This document shows, one piece after another, positions 27,435 to 35,641 of a stretch of DNA of 64,000 bases (position 1 is its first letter; every line of letters begins with the position of its first letter). The position numbers were made by a program, and so were the translations under genes. Location of the stretch: assembly GCF_004152935.1 (NCBI RefSeq), contig NZ_SETE01000001.1, forward strand, positions 806,001 through 870,000, given 5' to 3'. Under the pieces are notes generated by a model. That model saw nothing but the letters and a program-made list of their open reading frames with translations. It did no database searches and was not told the origin of the DNA. The stretch comes from Brumimicrobium glaciale (GTDB lineage Bacteria; Bacteroidota; Bacteroidia; Flavobacteriales_D; Crocinitomicaceae).

Positions 27435-27488
27435 GTAGTTTTAAAAATCAAGGCGCTGACATTGGTCAGTAACTGTTTTTAAAACTAC
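27435..27488. repeat. Nested 13-bp inverted repeat between pepP and the hydrolase gene
   Basis: GTAGTTTTAAAAA (27435-27447) and TTTTTAAAACTAC (27476-27488) are perfect inverted arms. Inside them CTGAC (27456-27460) and GTCAG (27465-27469) form a second small hairpin with an ATTG loop. It could be a pepP terminator or processed RNA structure, or a non-autonomous mobile element. Confidence 0.8.
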
Positions 27489-27521
27489 TGGCAACGCAGA
27501 TAGTGGACTTTATAATAAACA

Positions 27522-28814
27522 TTACTTGTTCATGTATTCTTCGATTTCTTCAACCTCTAACGGAATTCCAGTCATCATATTTTTAGCTGGCTTTCCATCT
27601 TGAATAATCAAATCATCTTCTAAACGAATTCCTAAATTCTCTTCAGGAATATAGATTCCAGGTTCACAAGTGAATACCATTCCTGCTTCGATAGGTTTGT
27701 GGTACAATCCTGAATCATGCGTGTCTAAACCAATAAAGTGAGACGTTCCGTGCATAAAGTATCGCTTGTATGCTGGCCAATTTGGATCTTGATTTTTAAT
27801 GTCTGTTTTATCAAGCAGTTTAATTTTAAGCAATTGCTCTTCCATTAATTTACCTACTTCTTTATGATATTCAGGAATTAAAGTTCCAGGGACAAGTAAC
27901 TTTTCTGATTCATTTTTTACATGTAAAACAGCATTGTAAACTTCCTTCTGACGATCAGTATATCTTCCACTTACAGGAATCGCTCTTGTTTGGTCTGATG
28001 CATAATTTGCATATTTAGCTCCGAAATCCATCAAAATCACATCACCTTTCAAACATTGTTGATTGTTTTCAACGTAATGTAAGACACATGCATTTTTTCC
28101 TGATGCAATAATTGGTGTGTAAGCAAATCCGTCTGAACGCTTGCGAATAAATTCGTGAATAATTTCTGCTTCAATTTCATGTTCCCAAACGCCTGGTTTA
28201 GTAAATTCTAAAACACGTTTTACTGCTCCTTCGGTAATATCACAAGCTTTTTGCATCAAATCCAACTCAATATCTTCCTTTACACTTCTGATGCGGTGCA
28301 AAATCGGAGCACTTTTGTGAACTTGATGTGCTGGATATAACTTCTTGTATTTTTTAATGAAACGATCTTCTCTTGTTTGCGTTTCTGTATTTGCTCTTAA
28401 ATGTTCGTTGGTGTTGAAGTAAATCCCTTCAGCTTCTGCCATCAATTGCTTGAAAATAGTATCAAATTCTTGTAGCCAATAAACAGTTTTTACTCCAGTG
28501 CTTTCAAAAGCAGCCTCTTTTGTCAATTTTTCACCTTCCCAGACAGCGATGTGATCATTTGTTTCTTTCAAGAATAAAATTTCACGGTGTTTAGGATCTG
28601 ATGCGTCTGGAAACAAAACAAGAATACTTTCTTCTTGATCCACTCCTGATAAATAAAATATGTCTCTGTGCTGCTCAAATGGCATTGAACTGTCTGCACT
28701 AACTGGGTAAATATCGTTGGAATTGAAAGCCGCAACAGTATTTTCTTTCATCTGTTGTATGAATTTAGCTCTGTTTCTTTCAAATAATCTTTTGTCTATT
28801 CTATCGTATTTCAT
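27522..28814 (-). CDS. pepP: Xaa-Pro aminopeptidase (M24B)
   Basis: PepP removes N-terminal residues preceding proline. The 430-residue cytoplasmic protein has an N-terminal creatinase-like domain (about 1-170, FYLSGVDQEESILVLFPDA) and a pita-bread catalytic domain. The di-manganese ligands are visible: Asp in LMDFGAKYANYASDQTRA (two Asp), His in YFMHGTSHFIGLDTHD, and Glu in FTCEPGIYI and GIRLEDD. Length and motif order are standard for AMPP-type enzymes. It is the first gene upstream of the hydrolase gene but separated by about 200 bp and a structured repeat, so cotranscription is uncertain. Confidence 0.94.
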   Translation of the reverse strand: MKYDRIDKRLFERNRAKFIQQMKENTVAAFNSNDIYPVSADSSMPFEQHRDIFYLSGVDQEESILVLFPDASDPKHREILFLKETNDHIAVWEGEKLTKEAAFESTGVKTVYWLQEFDTIFKQLMAEAEGIYFNTNEHLRANTETQTREDRFIKKYKKLYPAHQVHKSAPILHRIRSVKEDIELDLMQKACDITEGAVKRVLEFTKPGVWEHEIEAEIIHEFIRKRSDGFAYTPIIASGKNACVLHYVENNQQCLKGDVILMDFGAKYANYASDQTRAIPVSGRYTDRQKEVYNAVLHVKNESEKLLVPGTLIPEYHKEVGKLMEEQLLKIKLLDKTDIKNQDPNWPAYKRYFMHGTSHFIGLDTHDSGLYHKPIEAGMVFTCEPGIYIPEENLGIRLEDDLIIQDGKPAKNMMTGIPLEVEEIEEYMNK

Positions 28815-28925
28815 TGGTTTGAATTTTTTCTTTTTTGAATTTAATTACCGCCTTTTATTGCGTTGTGGCAAGATAGGAATTCTATAGGTTTTTATAAAGT
28901 AATTAACTGAATTTTATATTGAAGG

Positions 28926-28973
28926 ATTCAATGATTCAAAAATTCAATGATTGAAAAATTCAATGATTGAAAA
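28926..28973. repeat. 3 x 16-bp tandem repeat (ATTCAATGATTGAAAA)
   Basis: Three head-to-tail copies of ATTCAATGATTGAAAA are present, with one substitution in the first. They lie in the 362-base gap between pepP and the 105-aa gene. Degenerate ATTCAA units continue to about 28995 and are followed by the palindrome at 29033. Confidence 0.85.
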
Positions 28974-29032
28974 ATCAGGATTGAAGTATTCAATGGATTA
29001 TACCAGAAAGATAATACGGAGCCATAATATAT

Positions 29033-29052
29033 GGACGATTTGTAAATCGTCC
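29033..29052. repeat. GGACGATTT palindrome, copy 2
   Basis: GGACGATTT-GT-AAATCGTCC differs from copy 1 (20436-20455) only in the central two bases, which are complemented. As in copy 1 it follows an ATTCAA array. Confidence 0.85.
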
Positions 29053-29145
29053 GCTACTATGACGAAATATGATCTTCTCCATAATTCCATAATCTACTCA
29101 TTGAATTAAAAATTCACTACGTAAATAGATTACGTTATGCGAATC

Positions 29146-29153
29146 TATATTTG
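29146..29153 (+). promoter_or_regulatory. -7 element of the 105-aa gene
   Basis: TATATTTG matches TAnnTTTG and lies 23 nt before the ATG. Confidence 0.5.
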
Positions 29154-29176
29154 TATCGTAATTAAAAACAAGAGTT

Positions 29177-29494
29177 ATGAAAAATGTATTTAACAAGATG
29201 ACAATTCAGCATATTCAAATCGAGGAACGTACGCAATTAGCTGAAGTAGAGGTTCAATTTATCCAAGGAAAGATCCTTATTGAAACAGTATTAATGTTGG
29301 GGCCAACAGATTTGAATCAATTATTGGCAAAATTGAATGCGCAAGGGATTTCATTGTCATTAACGGAAGATTTTGAATATTATCCAACAGATGAAGGAAT
29401 GTTGTATACTTTAAACTTCATTAAAAAAGGATGGGACAATGTAGAGATTAATGAATTTACGCCGATTCAGCGCATAAAGCAGATTCGAGCTTAA
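29177..29494 (+). CDS. Small hypothetical protein, 105 aa
   Basis: This soluble 105-residue protein has no signal peptide or membrane helix. The predicted secondary structure is mixed: an N-terminal strand-rich part (IQIEERTQLAEVEVQFIQGK), a short helix (LNQLLAKLNAQG) and an aromatic, acidic C-terminal part (DFEYYPTDEG). I recognise no family. A good -7 element lies upstream. It is isolated between two repeat-rich spacers. After the stop, AACGTCAAATACTGC (about 29507-29525) repeats a motif seen after recQ. Confidence 0.7.
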   Translation: MKNVFNKMTIQHIQIEERTQLAEVEVQFIQGKILIETVLMLGPTDLNQLLAKLNAQGISLSLTEDFEYYPTDEGMLYTLNFIKKGWDNVEINEFTPIQRIKQIRA

Positions 29495-29705
29495 TTGAAT
29501 TAGCTAGAAAACGTCAAATACTGCATTAAACAGAGCGAGAATGAGAGCGAGGCGACATTCCTCAAGAGCAAATTTTCTTACTTAGTTATTTGCTATGGTG
29601 GACATTTTTAAACAATGGAAACTCAATTGGATTCCTTTCTGCCATTCATAGTCTGACTGCGTAAAAACGACTAGGATCAAAAGTGAAATATTTTACAAAG
29701 ACTAA

Positions 29706-31148
29706 TTATTTGTTCTTAGATTTAACCAATTCTAAAAGGTCTTTAAAGTGCAATAGTTTTAATAGAACCAATAGCGAGAAACCTATTCCGATAGTTGCGA
29801 CTAAACTCCAAATTTCATTGAAGTTTTGATGCAACAGAAACGCTGTTGGAACATATATGATGATAAAAAGCACAAGTTTTGAAACGCTGTTCCAGTGAAT
29901 AGAGAATTTGAATACCCGCATAACTAAAATCAATTGGAATAATGCCGTTACAGATTGTGTAATTACTGTTGCGATAGCTGCACCTTCTGCTTCCATTCTT
30001 GGGATAAGCAATAGATTTAACCCAATATTTAGTGCCACACCAAAAATCGCCATTTTATTTAGCAAACGTAAATTGTTATTGGCAGTGAGTAATGTTCCAA
30101 AAATGTGAGAAAACGAAAGCGGTATAAAACTTAAAATCAGCCAAAAGAATACTTGCGCTGAAATTTCAATATTATTTGTGTAAATAGTTGATATTGTGAG
30201 TTCTGAATTCATCGCTAATCCAATTCCGACAATAAAAGAAACACCAATTAAAAATTTCCCAGCGACTTGTAAAATAGGTTTTATTGTGCTTTTTTCTCCT
30301 AATAATCTAGAAAACATGGGTAATAACAATCCTGCAACTAAAAAAGCAAACATATTAACAGTATCCAATAATCTAAAACCTTGTGCGTAAATTCCAGCTT
30401 GTTCTTTTCCGTTGGGTAACATTCTTTCCAACATTACAGCATCCATTCTTGTGTACAACATCATCAATAAAATCAGAATTGCAAAAGGTGTACTTTTCCT
30501 CAAAATAGCAAGTGACAATACCTTATTTGCCCTGACTTTAATCTTTCCAATCTTGACTCTTGTTAATATCAATCCAACAATTAAAGTAGTTCCATAAGCA
30601 AATGTCTGCGCGTAAATAAACCATTCAATTTGGAAACTTTCTTGTGTCCAATGGCCATAAATAAGAAAGGCTGAAATGATAATAAGCAGTAATCTGTCCA
30701 GTACCGAAATAATCGCATCAATTTTAAACATATGCATTCCAGCAAAATTACTTCTAATGTAAAGAATTAATCCAACAAGTATTTGATTGAAAACAAAGAA
30801 ACTAATCAAGTACATTTCTTTATCAGAATAACCTAAAATCAATGCAAATCCAATAGAAATAATCGCATAAAGAACACCTAACATGATTTTTAAACCAAAA
30901 AAGGATCCTATGTATTTCGTAAGTGTATTTGGATTTTGAGCTGTGTTTTTGGTGTTGTAATTGGTTACTCCAATATCCAAAAACATATTTAATAAAAAGG
31001 AGAAATTTAATAAGGAAAAGTACAATCCATAATCTTCAGCGCCAACAATATTCTGCACTTGTACATCAATACCAAAAATATACAATGGCTTGATGAGGAG
31101 ATTGAGCAGAATTATAAAAAACAGATTACTGAAAAATTTCTTTTGCAT
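29706..31148 (-). CDS. Oligosaccharide/lipid-linked polysaccharide flippase (MATE/Wzx superfamily)
   Basis: This 480-residue integral inner-membrane protein has about 12-14 hydrophobic segments spread evenly over its length and begins FFSNLFFIILLNLLIKPLYIFGIDVQVQN, the typical first helix of polysaccharide flippases. The motif GAEDYGLYFSLLNFSFLLNMFLDIG follows, and LILLMMLYTRMDAVMLERM near the middle is characteristic of the family. The substrate is unknown, as no glycosyltransferase genes are adjacent. It is monocistronic, divergent from the aldehyde dehydrogenase gene, with a -7 element 26 nt before the ATG. Confidence 0.88.
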   Translation of the reverse strand: MQKKFFSNLFFIILLNLLIKPLYIFGIDVQVQNIVGAEDYGLYFSLLNFSFLLNMFLDIGVTNYNTKNTAQNPNTLTKYIGSFFGLKIMLGVLYAIISIGFALILGYSDKEMYLISFFVFNQILVGLILYIRSNFAGMHMFKIDAIISVLDRLLLIIISAFLIYGHWTQESFQIEWFIYAQTFAYGTTLIVGLILTRVKIGKIKVRANKVLSLAILRKSTPFAILILLMMLYTRMDAVMLERMLPNGKEQAGIYAQGFRLLDTVNMFAFLVAGLLLPMFSRLLGEKSTIKPILQVAGKFLIGVSFIVGIGLAMNSELTISTIYTNNIEISAQVFFWLILSFIPLSFSHIFGTLLTANNNLRLLNKMAIFGVALNIGLNLLLIPRMEAEGAAIATVITQSVTALFQLILVMRVFKFSIHWNSVSKLVLFIIIYVPTAFLLHQNFNEIWSLVATIGIGFSLLVLLKLLHFKDLLELVKSKNK

Positions 31149-31173
31149 GGAAAGACTCCTTAGTATAAGTGCG

Positions 31174-31181
31174 CAAATATA
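31174..31181 (-). promoter_or_regulatory. -7 element of the flippase gene
   Basis: CAAATATA reads TATATTTG on the minus strand, 25 nt before the ATG. It is identical to the elements at 29146 and 59137. Confidence 0.5.
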
Positions 31182-31275
31182 ATAAAAGGAATGGTTTTGA
31201 TTTTTAGGAATTACTTATCTCCACAACAATTCCTAAATCTGACTTGTTATTCAACTAATATTAATATTTTTAAGC

Positions 31276-32652
31276 ATGGATAAGGAAAGTTTAAAGCAAC
31301 TCTTGAAGGAACAAAATATGATGTTCAATACAAACTCAACAAAGGAGATTGTTTATAGAGTTCAAAAGTTGAAAAAATTAAAGTCTATTTTAAAATCTAA
31401 GGAAGACGAGTTGTATGATGCAATTTATAAGGATTTTAAAAAATCGAAATTTGATACTTTTACGACCGAATTAGCACTTTTATATACTGATATCGATGAA
31501 GCGGTTTCTAAAGTTCAGAAATGGTCGAAGCGAAAAAGGGTGGGCACGAATCTTTTAAATTTCCCAGCGAAAAGCTATATCTATCCAGAACCATTAGGGA
31601 CTTGTTTGGTGATTGGTGCATGGAATTATCCAATTCAACTTTCTTTTGCTCCTGTTATTGCTGCAATTGCTGCTGGAAACACCGTTGTTTTAAAACCCAG
31701 TGAAGTTTCTTCTGCCGTGAGTCATGTTATTGCTGAAATTGTAAATTCTAATTTCGATAAATCATTTTTTCATGTTGTTGAAGGCGGAGTAGAAGTCACC
31801 ACATCACTTTTAGAATTGAAATGGGATAAAATATTTTTTACTGGAAGTGTAAATGTTGGACGCATTGTTTACAAAGCAGCCGCTGAAAATTTAACGCCAG
31901 TAACACTGGAGCTAGGAGGGAAGAGTCCTGCTTTTGTAACGAAAAGTTGTAATCTAGATGTAACTGTTAACCGAATTGTTTGGGGGAAATTCCTCAACGC
32001 TGGACAAACGTGCATCGCGCCAGATTATGTGATGGTAGAATCTTCTATTAAAGATGAATTCCTTGAAAAATTAAAGGAACGAATCATTGAAATGGACTTT
32101 TCTTTTGCAAATGACAATTACGTTCAAATCATTAATGATAAAAATTATCAGCGCTTAAAAGGAATGATTTCAGAAAACAAGGTTTATTATTCTGGAGAAT
32201 TTGATGAAGCTTCCCGTTATTTCCCGCCGGTTGTTATGAGCGATGTAAACTTCTCCGATAAAATAATGCAAGAGGAAATATTCGGACCAATTTTCCCGAT
32301 TTTAACTTATGACAAATTATCCGAAGCAATTTCAGCAGTGAAAAAATTACCAAAACCATTGGCGTGCTATATTTTTACTGGAGAAAGTTCAGTAAAAACA
32401 AGAATTGTAGATGAAATTTCATTTGGTGGTGGAGCGGTAAATGACACGATTATGCACATTGCCAACAGTAGCCTGCCTTTTGGTGGAGTTGGGAACAGTG
32501 GAATGGGGAATTACCATGGAAAAGCTGGTTTCGATGCTTTTACGCATCAAAAAAGTGTTTTGGATAAAGCAACTTGGTTGGATCCGAGTATCAAATATCC
32601 ACCTTATTCGTTGAAGAAGCTAAGGATTATTCGTTGGGTAATGGGAGCTTAG
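31276..32652 (+). CDS. Aldehyde dehydrogenase (class 3-like, NAD(P)+-dependent)
   Basis: The 458-residue enzyme oxidises aldehydes to acids. The short length and the C-terminus resemble fatty-aldehyde/ALDH3-type enzymes. The visible motifs are the cofactor loop PLGTCLVIGAWNYPIQ, NTVVLKPSEVS, FFTGSVNVGR, the general-base Glu in LELGGKSPAFV, the nucleophile Cys in AGQTCIAPDYV, QEEIFGPIFPIL and LPFGGVGNSGMGNYHGKAGFDAF. A hydrophobic C-terminal helix, common in membrane-bound ALDH3, is not strong here. It is divergent from the flippase gene, and no neighbour points to a pathway. Physiological substrates are unknown. Confidence 0.93.
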   Translation: MDKESLKQLLKEQNMMFNTNSTKEIVYRVQKLKKLKSILKSKEDELYDAIYKDFKKSKFDTFTTELALLYTDIDEAVSKVQKWSKRKRVGTNLLNFPAKSYIYPEPLGTCLVIGAWNYPIQLSFAPVIAAIAAGNTVVLKPSEVSSAVSHVIAEIVNSNFDKSFFHVVEGGVEVTTSLLELKWDKIFFTGSVNVGRIVYKAAAENLTPVTLELGGKSPAFVTKSCNLDVTVNRIVWGKFLNAGQTCIAPDYVMVESSIKDEFLEKLKERIIEMDFSFANDNYVQIINDKNYQRLKGMISENKVYYSGEFDEASRYFPPVVMSDVNFSDKIMQEEIFGPIFPILTYDKLSEAISAVKKLPKPLACYIFTGESSVKTRIVDEISFGGGAVNDTIMHIANSSLPFGGVGNSGMGNYHGKAGFDAFTHQKSVLDKATWLDPSIKYPPYSLKKLRIIRWVMGA

Positions 32653-32972
32653 GTAGTTGTGAATTATGAGCGATGAATTATGCAGTGCGGATTTGGAATT
32701 CATTAAATGGGTTAGTGAACAAGAAAAGTTTATTTTTGGCTCTGTTCAGCGCTTGCTCTCGAATTTTCTATCCCAACAAAATGCTTTAACAATAAGTTCT
32801 AAGTATATCTGAATTCAAAAGAGAGCGGTGCGCTGAAGCGCAGAAAGAGAAAGAGAAGGAGAAAGAGAAAGGAGTTTACAGATAAGAGTTGTTTATCGCT
32901 CCATTTTGAAAATATTTTAGTCAATTCAAAATTAACTAATTCGTAATTCGTAATTGATTAATTCGAAATTAT
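32653..32972. other. Intergenic region with homopurine tract and TTCGTAATT repeat
   Basis: The 320-base convergent gap has no supportable gene. It contains a 33-nt all-purine stretch (32842-32874, AGAAAGAGAAAGAG...), a GCGCTGAAGCGC hairpin just before it (about 32829-32841), and AATTCGTAATTCGTAATTG (32938-32956), identical in unit to the arrays around 12471 and 12901, just downstream of the thioesterase stop. Confidence 0.6.
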
Positions 32973-33380
32973 CTACTCCCATTCCTTCTCAGAAATATGA
33001 ACAGTCCCATTGAAAATCGCCACTTTCTTATCCTCCTGATTAGTAACCACAACTTGATAAATTCCAATCGTTTTTCCGCGATTCATTTCTGTGCAGGTCG
33101 CCGTTAAAACATCGCCGATTTTTGCAGGTCGTGTGTGAGAAATAGAGGTTTCTATACTCACACATTGTTTTCCGTGTGCATTGGCAGCAAAAGCAAGTGC
33201 GGAGTCAGATAAACTGTAAGAAATTCCACCATGAGCAATGTTAAATCCATTGACCATCTCTGGGAGAACGGTGGCATTTAATATACAGAATCCTGCTTTT
33301 ATCTCAAGCACTTCGATGTTCATCCACTGAGAAAAAGCATCCTTTTCCATCATTTTTTGAACAATCGCTTTTGCTTCCAT
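32973..33380 (-). CDS. PaaI-like hotdog-fold thioesterase
   Basis: The 135-residue hotdog-fold protein probably hydrolyses an acyl- or phenylacetyl-CoA thioester. The signature NGFNIAHGGISYSLSDSALAFAAN carries the conserved Asn/His-Gly-Gly and the catalytic Asp, followed by SIETSISHTRPAKIGDVLTATC. The length is typical for tetrameric PaaI enzymes. It is the last gene of a probable three-gene operon with nadC and the 160-aa gene (gaps of 17 and 16 bp). No phenylacetate pathway genes are present, so the substrate may be different. Confidence 0.88.
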   Translation of the reverse strand: MEAKAIVQKMMEKDAFSQWMNIEVLEIKAGFCILNATVLPEMVNGFNIAHGGISYSLSDSALAFAANAHGKQCVSIETSISHTRPAKIGDVLTATCTEMNRGKTIGIYQVVVTNQEDKKVAIFNGTVHISEKEWE

Positions 33381-33396
33381 GCTAATTTTTTTAATT

Positions 33397-33879
33397 CTAA
33401 TCTCTAACTATCGCACGATTCATCAAAGCAATCAATGCTACACCAACGATAAATACGTGTGATGCTAAATCTTCTTCCATAACTGCTCCTGTTTCGTCTT
33501 CTCCAGTAATTTCATGCAATAGAAATGAAACCATCATTGGCTGATTACATAGACTTCCAATTAAATCTTCATCATCTGTCTCCATGTATTCGTCCAAAGT
33601 TTCGATGTATTCTTCTTGAAAATCGTCGATCATTGCTTCATCAATCTTATTCATTTTAACACCTTGTAAAGCCAAAGCTTCAGAGAAGATATTGAAGTAA
33701 TAAATCATGTAATCTAGTAAAGAATCGTTTTCGTATTCAACAGCAGAAGATAGAATATAGCCTACAAAAACATCTTGTGCAAGTACATGCGCTTCAGATA
33801 TTTTTTCTAAACTATCTTCCGTTAATCCGTCAATCTTAAGTGTTGCTTCGGTAATAAATTTCTCGGTAATTTGAGTCAT
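33397..33879 (-). CDS. Acidic hypothetical protein, 160 aa, in nadC operon
   Basis: This acidic soluble protein (many Glu/Asp: DDFQEEYIETLDEYMETDDEDLIG) has no signal peptide. A hydrophobic C-terminal stretch (HVFIVGVALIALMNRAI) could be an amphipathic or membrane-associating helix. It is predicted to be all-helical. I recognise no family. The position between nadC and a thioesterase with gaps under 20 bp suggests cotranscription. Confidence 0.72.
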   Translation of the reverse strand: MTQITEKFITEATLKIDGLTEDSLEKISEAHVLAQDVFVGYILSSAVEYENDSLLDYMIYYFNIFSEALALQGVKMNKIDEAMIDDFQEEYIETLDEYMETDDEDLIGSLCNQPMMVSFLLHEITGEDETGAVMEEDLASHVFIVGVALIALMNRAIVRD

Positions 33880-33896
33880 GCTTTTTATTTAAAATT

Positions 33897-34736
33897 TTAT
33901 TTGGTATAAATTGCTTTCAAGCTTAAATCCATTGATTTCACTGAATGCGTCAATGCGCCAGAGGAAATGAAATTAATTCCTGTTTCTGCGTATCCTACAA
34001 TGTTGTCTTTTGTTATTCCACCAGAAGCTTCCGTTTCAATATGTGATGGAATCTTAGCTAAAACTTCTTTAATTTTCGCTGGAGTAAAGTTGTCTAACAT
34101 TATTCTGTCGACTTTTCCAATGGCTAAAACTTCATCCAGTTCTTTTTCATCACGTACTTCGATTTCAATTTTGATATCTAAATTCTTTTCCTGTATGTAT
34201 TTATTGGCTTTCAAAATAGAAGCTTCAATTCCACCAGAATAATCAATGTGATTGTCCTTAATCATGATCATGTCATACAATCCGAATCTATGATTATGCC
34301 CTCCACCAATTTTCACAGCCCATTTTTCAATAGCTCTAATTCCTGGAGTTGTTTTTCTAGTATCTAATAATTTAGCATTCGTATGACCAATGCTGTCAAC
34401 GATTTTCCTGGTTTGCGTTGCAATTGCGCTCATTCTTTGCATAAAGTTGAGAACAATTCTTTCCGTCGCTAAAATAGAGCGAGATTTCCCTTCAATTTCG
34501 AAAGCAATATCTCCGACTTTGATTTTATCGCCATCTTTGAGGTATTTTGTTATTTTTAATTCTGAATCGTAGTACTTGAAAATGCGTTCTGCCAATTCAA
34601 CTCCAGCAAGAATTCCACCTTCTTTAACAAGTAATTTGGCTTTACCCATTGCGTTTTCAGGAACACATGACAAGGAAGTATGATCTCCGCCTTGAATATC
34701 TTCCTCAAAAGCGAATTTTATTATTTTATCAATCAT
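33897..34736 (-). CDS. nadC: Nicotinate-nucleotide pyrophosphorylase (quinolinate phosphoribosyltransferase)
   Basis: NadC converts quinolinate and PRPP to nicotinate mononucleotide in de novo NAD synthesis. The 279-residue product has the expected motifs: EDIQGGDHTS at the front, the RIVLNFMQRMSAIATQT helix, LDTRKTTPGIRAIEKWAVKIGGGHNHRFGLYD with the active-site Arg/Lys/His cluster, IKDNHI, EIEVRDEKELDEV, IMLDNFTP and ETEASGGI. nadA and nadB are not in this window. A TAATTTTG element ends 4 nt before the ATG, which suggests a leaderless transcript starting near the start codon. It heads a three-gene operon. Confidence 0.95.
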   Translation of the reverse strand: MIDKIIKFAFEEDIQGGDHTSLSCVPENAMGKAKLLVKEGGILAGVELAERIFKYYDSELKITKYLKDGDKIKVGDIAFEIEGKSRSILATERIVLNFMQRMSAIATQTRKIVDSIGHTNAKLLDTRKTTPGIRAIEKWAVKIGGGHNHRFGLYDMIMIKDNHIDYSGGIEASILKANKYIQEKNLDIKIEIEVRDEKELDEVLAIGKVDRIMLDNFTPAKIKEVLAKIPSHIETEASGGITKDNIVGYAETGINFISSGALTHSVKSMDLSLKAIYTK

Positions 34737-34740
34737 GATA

Positions 34741-34748
34741 CAAAATTA
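34741..34748 (-). promoter_or_regulatory. -7 element of nadC, 4 nt before the start codon
   Basis: CAAAATTA reads TAATTTTG on the minus strand, followed by TATC and then ATG. If the element is used, transcription should begin at or next to the ATG. Confidence 0.5.
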
Positions 34749-34789
34749 ATGAGAATTAAATGAAATATGGTTTGGTTTCCATTTTGGAT

Positions 34790-35620
34790 TTATTTTTTCC
34801 AAGCGATATTAGTTAAAACTCTATATTCTGGTGAGCTGTTTCCACCAACAACTTCAAAAGCGATATTGACTGGCCTGAATTTATATTTGTCCAAATTATT
34901 TAACAAATCCTCTATGAAAGGAGTCATTTTATCTACACGTACAGCCGTTGTGTAGCGCACTTCTGTCTTAGGTTTTGCTTCTCCTAAAAGTAAGAACAGT
35001 TGATCTGTTTGAATTACACTTATAAAATGAGGTTGAAATTCTTCAACACCAGCAAGAATCTTGTTTACTTTATTTAAAGAATGGTGTTCTTGTCTGATGT
35101 TTTTCCATTTTACATCTTCAATTTGATCATAACTCTGAGCATGACGAGATTGTGAAACTACAGGTTCTGTATCATTGTAAACAGTTCTTTTTTCTGAATA
35201 ATTGGTGGTAAGAGAGTCAACCCAATAGTCAGATTGTTCCACGAAAGCAATGAGTTTATTCTCTTCTAAATAATAGTGTCTTTGACCTTGTGGTTGAAAA
35301 TTTCCATCTACATAATATTCCGTAATCTTCATCGGTAAACCATCATCATTCAGATAGGCTACAACTTGAGTAAATTCAGAACCATTTTTGGCTTGCTTTT
35401 CCCAATACAAAGATTCTACACGTTTTTCAGGATCAACTCGATCATCGATTTCTGTCATCTTTTTTGCATTCGGATAGTCTTCCAAGAATGAATTATTGTC
35501 AATGGATTCTTGAAAGATTTCCTCACTTTCTTCTGCCTCAACTTGCTTCTCTTTTTGATCACAAGAATTCAACAAAAGGCCCAAAATAATTACGCTTAAA
35601 AAGAATGATAGATTTTTCAT
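34790..35620 (-). CDS. Putative lipoprotein of unknown function, 276 aa
   Basis: MKNLSFFLSVIILGLLLNSCDQKE is a type II signal peptide with lipobox LLNSC (Cys about residue 20). An acidic stretch follows (EAEESEEIFQES). The rest is beta-rich with aromatic-glycine segments (YYVDGNFQPQGQRHYYLEENKLIAFVEQSDYW) reminiscent of repeated MORN-like or antitoxin-type sheets, but no family is certain. It follows the propeller gene by 21 bp, so the two are probably cotranscribed and may form an envelope complex. Function unknown. Confidence 0.75.
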   Translation of the reverse strand: MKNLSFFLSVIILGLLLNSCDQKEKQVEAEESEEIFQESIDNNSFLEDYPNAKKMTEIDDRVDPEKRVESLYWEKQAKNGSEFTQVVAYLNDDGLPMKITEYYVDGNFQPQGQRHYYLEENKLIAFVEQSDYWVDSLTTNYSEKRTVYNDTEPVVSQSRHAQSYDQIEDVKWKNIRQEHHSLNKVNKILAGVEEFQPHFISVIQTDQLFLLLGEAKPKTEVRYTTAVRVDKMTPFIEDLLNNLDKYKFRPVNIAFEVVGGNSSPEYRVLTNIAWKK

Positions 35621-35641
35621 TTTGAATGGAATGTTTGCTGA

